Assembly: GCA_031279175.1 (NCBI GenBank)
Contig: JAITJA010000016.1
Coordinates: 1 to 14,635, forward strand
Length of the DNA stretch: 14,635 bases
Origin: Odoribacteraceae bacterium
Lineage (GTDB): Bacteria > Bacteroidota > Bacteroidia > Bacteroidales > Marinifilaceae
Reading direction: 5' to 3'
The position numbers and the translations under genes were made by a program. Below the pieces are notes generated by a model, which was not told the origin of the DNA, searched no databases, and was given only the letters and a program-made list of their open reading frames with translations. Within the stretch, counting starts at the first letter, position 1. Each line of letters opens with the position of its first letter. Below are positions 14,132 to 14,635 of this stretch, piece by piece.

Positions 14132-14414
14132 TCTAACTAAAAATCCTGCTTGTCTAATTAGATTTTTCACTTGTCTAATTAGACAAGCAGGATTTCTAAT
14201 TAGACAAGCGACTTTTCTAACTAGATTTCTTGCTTGTCTAATTAGACAAACGGTTTGTCTAACTAGAAAAGTCGCCTGTCTAATTAGACAAGTGAAAAAT
14301 CTAATTAGACAAACGGGAAATCTAACTAGAAAAGTCGCCTGTCTAACTAGAAAAGTCGCTTGTCTAATTAGACAAACGGGAAATCTAATTAGACAAGCGG
14401 CCTGTCGAACGAGG
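14132..14414. repeat. Array of fourteen 21-bp units centred on the palindrome TCTAA(T/C)TAGA
   Basis: Cores begin at 14132, 14153, 14174, 14195, 14216, 14237, 14258, 14279, 14300, 14321, 14342, 14363, 14384 and 14405, exactly 21 bp apart each time. Eight are the perfect palindrome TCTAATTAGA, four are TCTAACTAGA, the first is TCTAACTAAA and the last is decayed (TCGAACGAGG). The 11-bp spacers vary but draw on a small set of 5-bp arms (CAAGC, CAAAC, CAAGT, AAAGT, TTTTT, TTTCC, CAGGC and a few others), and several spacers are exact reverse complements of one another. The array is AT-rich in a GC-rich neighbourhood. It lies between folK and a probable converging gene. Function is unknown; the phasing fits cooperative binding of a dimeric protein on one face of the helix. 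Confidence 0.95.
14142..14194. repeat. Perfect 21-bp inverted repeat with 11-nt loop inside the array
   Basis: Bases 14142-14162 are the exact reverse complement of 14174-14194, separated by the 11-nt loop TTTTTCACTTG. In RNA or single-stranded DNA this forms a long uninterrupted hairpin, starting 52 nt after the folK stop. It could end or protect the folK transcript, although no U-run follows the stem. Confidence 0.85.
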
Positions 14415-14513
14415 GATCCCGTTATTTTACTCCTTGATATTCACCGTGGAACACCTCTCGTGCAATGCTTTAAGCGAGGTGTGGCCCGGGGCGCGCGGGA
14501 CACGCGTCAAATA

Positions 14514-14546
14514 AAGAACGTCCCTGCCGGGTGGAGGGACGTTCTT
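14514..14546 (-). terminator. Strong hairpin terminator, probably for the minus-strand gene at the right edge
   Basis: A perfect 12-bp stem, AAGAACGTCCCT (14514-14525) with AGGGACGTTCTT (14535-14546), encloses a 9-nt loop. Read on the minus strand the stem runs into TTCTTTATTTG, a U-rich tail, whereas the plus-strand side is followed by CGTTAGAGC. This favours termination of leftward transcription. It starts 22 nt after the stop of the partial minus-strand frame. Confidence 0.65.
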
Positions 14547-14568
14547 CGTTAGAGCGGTAGCGAGGCGA

Positions 14569-14635
14569 TCAGCGGATCACCCGGCAATTATAGATGGACG
14601 TGACGCGGCTTCGCTCGTGCCCCTTGAGCGTGACG
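14569..14635 (-). CDS. C-terminal fragment of an unidentified minus-strand gene
   Basis: Only the last 21 codons are inside the window. On the minus strand, from 14634 to the TGA at 14571-14569, the frame reads VTLKGHERSRVTSIYNCRVIR. It is chosen among the three short open frames here because its stop lies 22 nt before a hairpin with a U-rich tail in the same direction, and because the composition looks protein-like. The protein is not recognised. If the frame is wrong, the terminator still suggests a leftward gene entering from the right. Confidence 0.35.
   Translation of the reverse strand, partial: VTLKGHERSRVTSIYNCRVIR

Noticed and set aside
14132..14414. CRISPR array
   Set aside because: The repeat core is only 10 bp, spacers are 11 bp and several are identical or reverse complements of one another, and no cas gene is near.
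14091..14552. Repeat-encoded protein or folK readthrough product: the folK frame stays open from its TGA through the array to 14552, with a seven-residue LIRQTGN-like repeat
   Set aside because: Each core puts stops in the other two frames and the period is a multiple of three, so one open frame on each strand follows automatically. The post-array part encodes a terminator hairpin, and the only start is a GTG at 14292 inside the array.

Overview
The window looks like a GC-rich member of the Bacteroidales (phylum Bacteroidota). The evidence is a SusC/RagA-type TonB-dependent receptor behind a fasciclin-domain lipoprotein, a DUF4290 protein, a Bacteroidota-style prephenate dehydratase, and promoter boxes of the TAnnTTTG type. 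The genus cannot be fixed from the sequence; the fasciclin-SusC pairing is reminiscent of Odoribacteraceae, which is a guess.

Layout. (1) 1-3138, minus strand: a surface lipoprotein with fasciclin-like domains, followed 21 nt later by the N-terminal 284 codons of a SusC-type receptor that runs off the left edge. (2) 3139-3815: a long divergent intergenic region with promoters at both ends. (3) 3765-6770, plus strand: an aromatic amino acid operon of prephenate dehydratase, a class I/II aminotransferase and prephenate dehydrogenase. It is preceded by an 18-codon leader peptide with nine Phe/Tyr codons and a complete set of mutually exclusive hairpins, a classical transcription attenuator. (4) 6765-7622, minus strand: a four-helix membrane LytTR regulator, converging on tyrA and preceded by TTCGTCCC repeats. 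(5) 7777-14090, plus strand: an alpha/beta-hydrolase-like protein, mnmE (tRNA wobble-uridine modification), a UvrD/PcrA helicase, a DUF4290 protein and folK (folate synthesis), the last overlapping the DUF4290 tail. (6) 14132-14414: a strictly periodic array of fourteen 21-bp units, each centred on the palindrome TCTAA(T/C)TAGA, lying between folK and a probable converging gene at the right edge that has its own hairpin terminator.

How the genes work together. PheA and TyrA divide prephenate between phenylalanine and tyrosine, the aminotransferase can finish either branch, and the leader peptide senses both charged tRNAs. No chorismate mutase or DAHP synthase is present in this cluster. The lipoprotein and SusC receptor form the outer-membrane part of a nutrient uptake or surface-binding operon. 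The other plus-strand genes are mostly housekeeping and appear to have individual promoters. The two observations most worth pursuing are the palindrome array and the aromatic attenuator.
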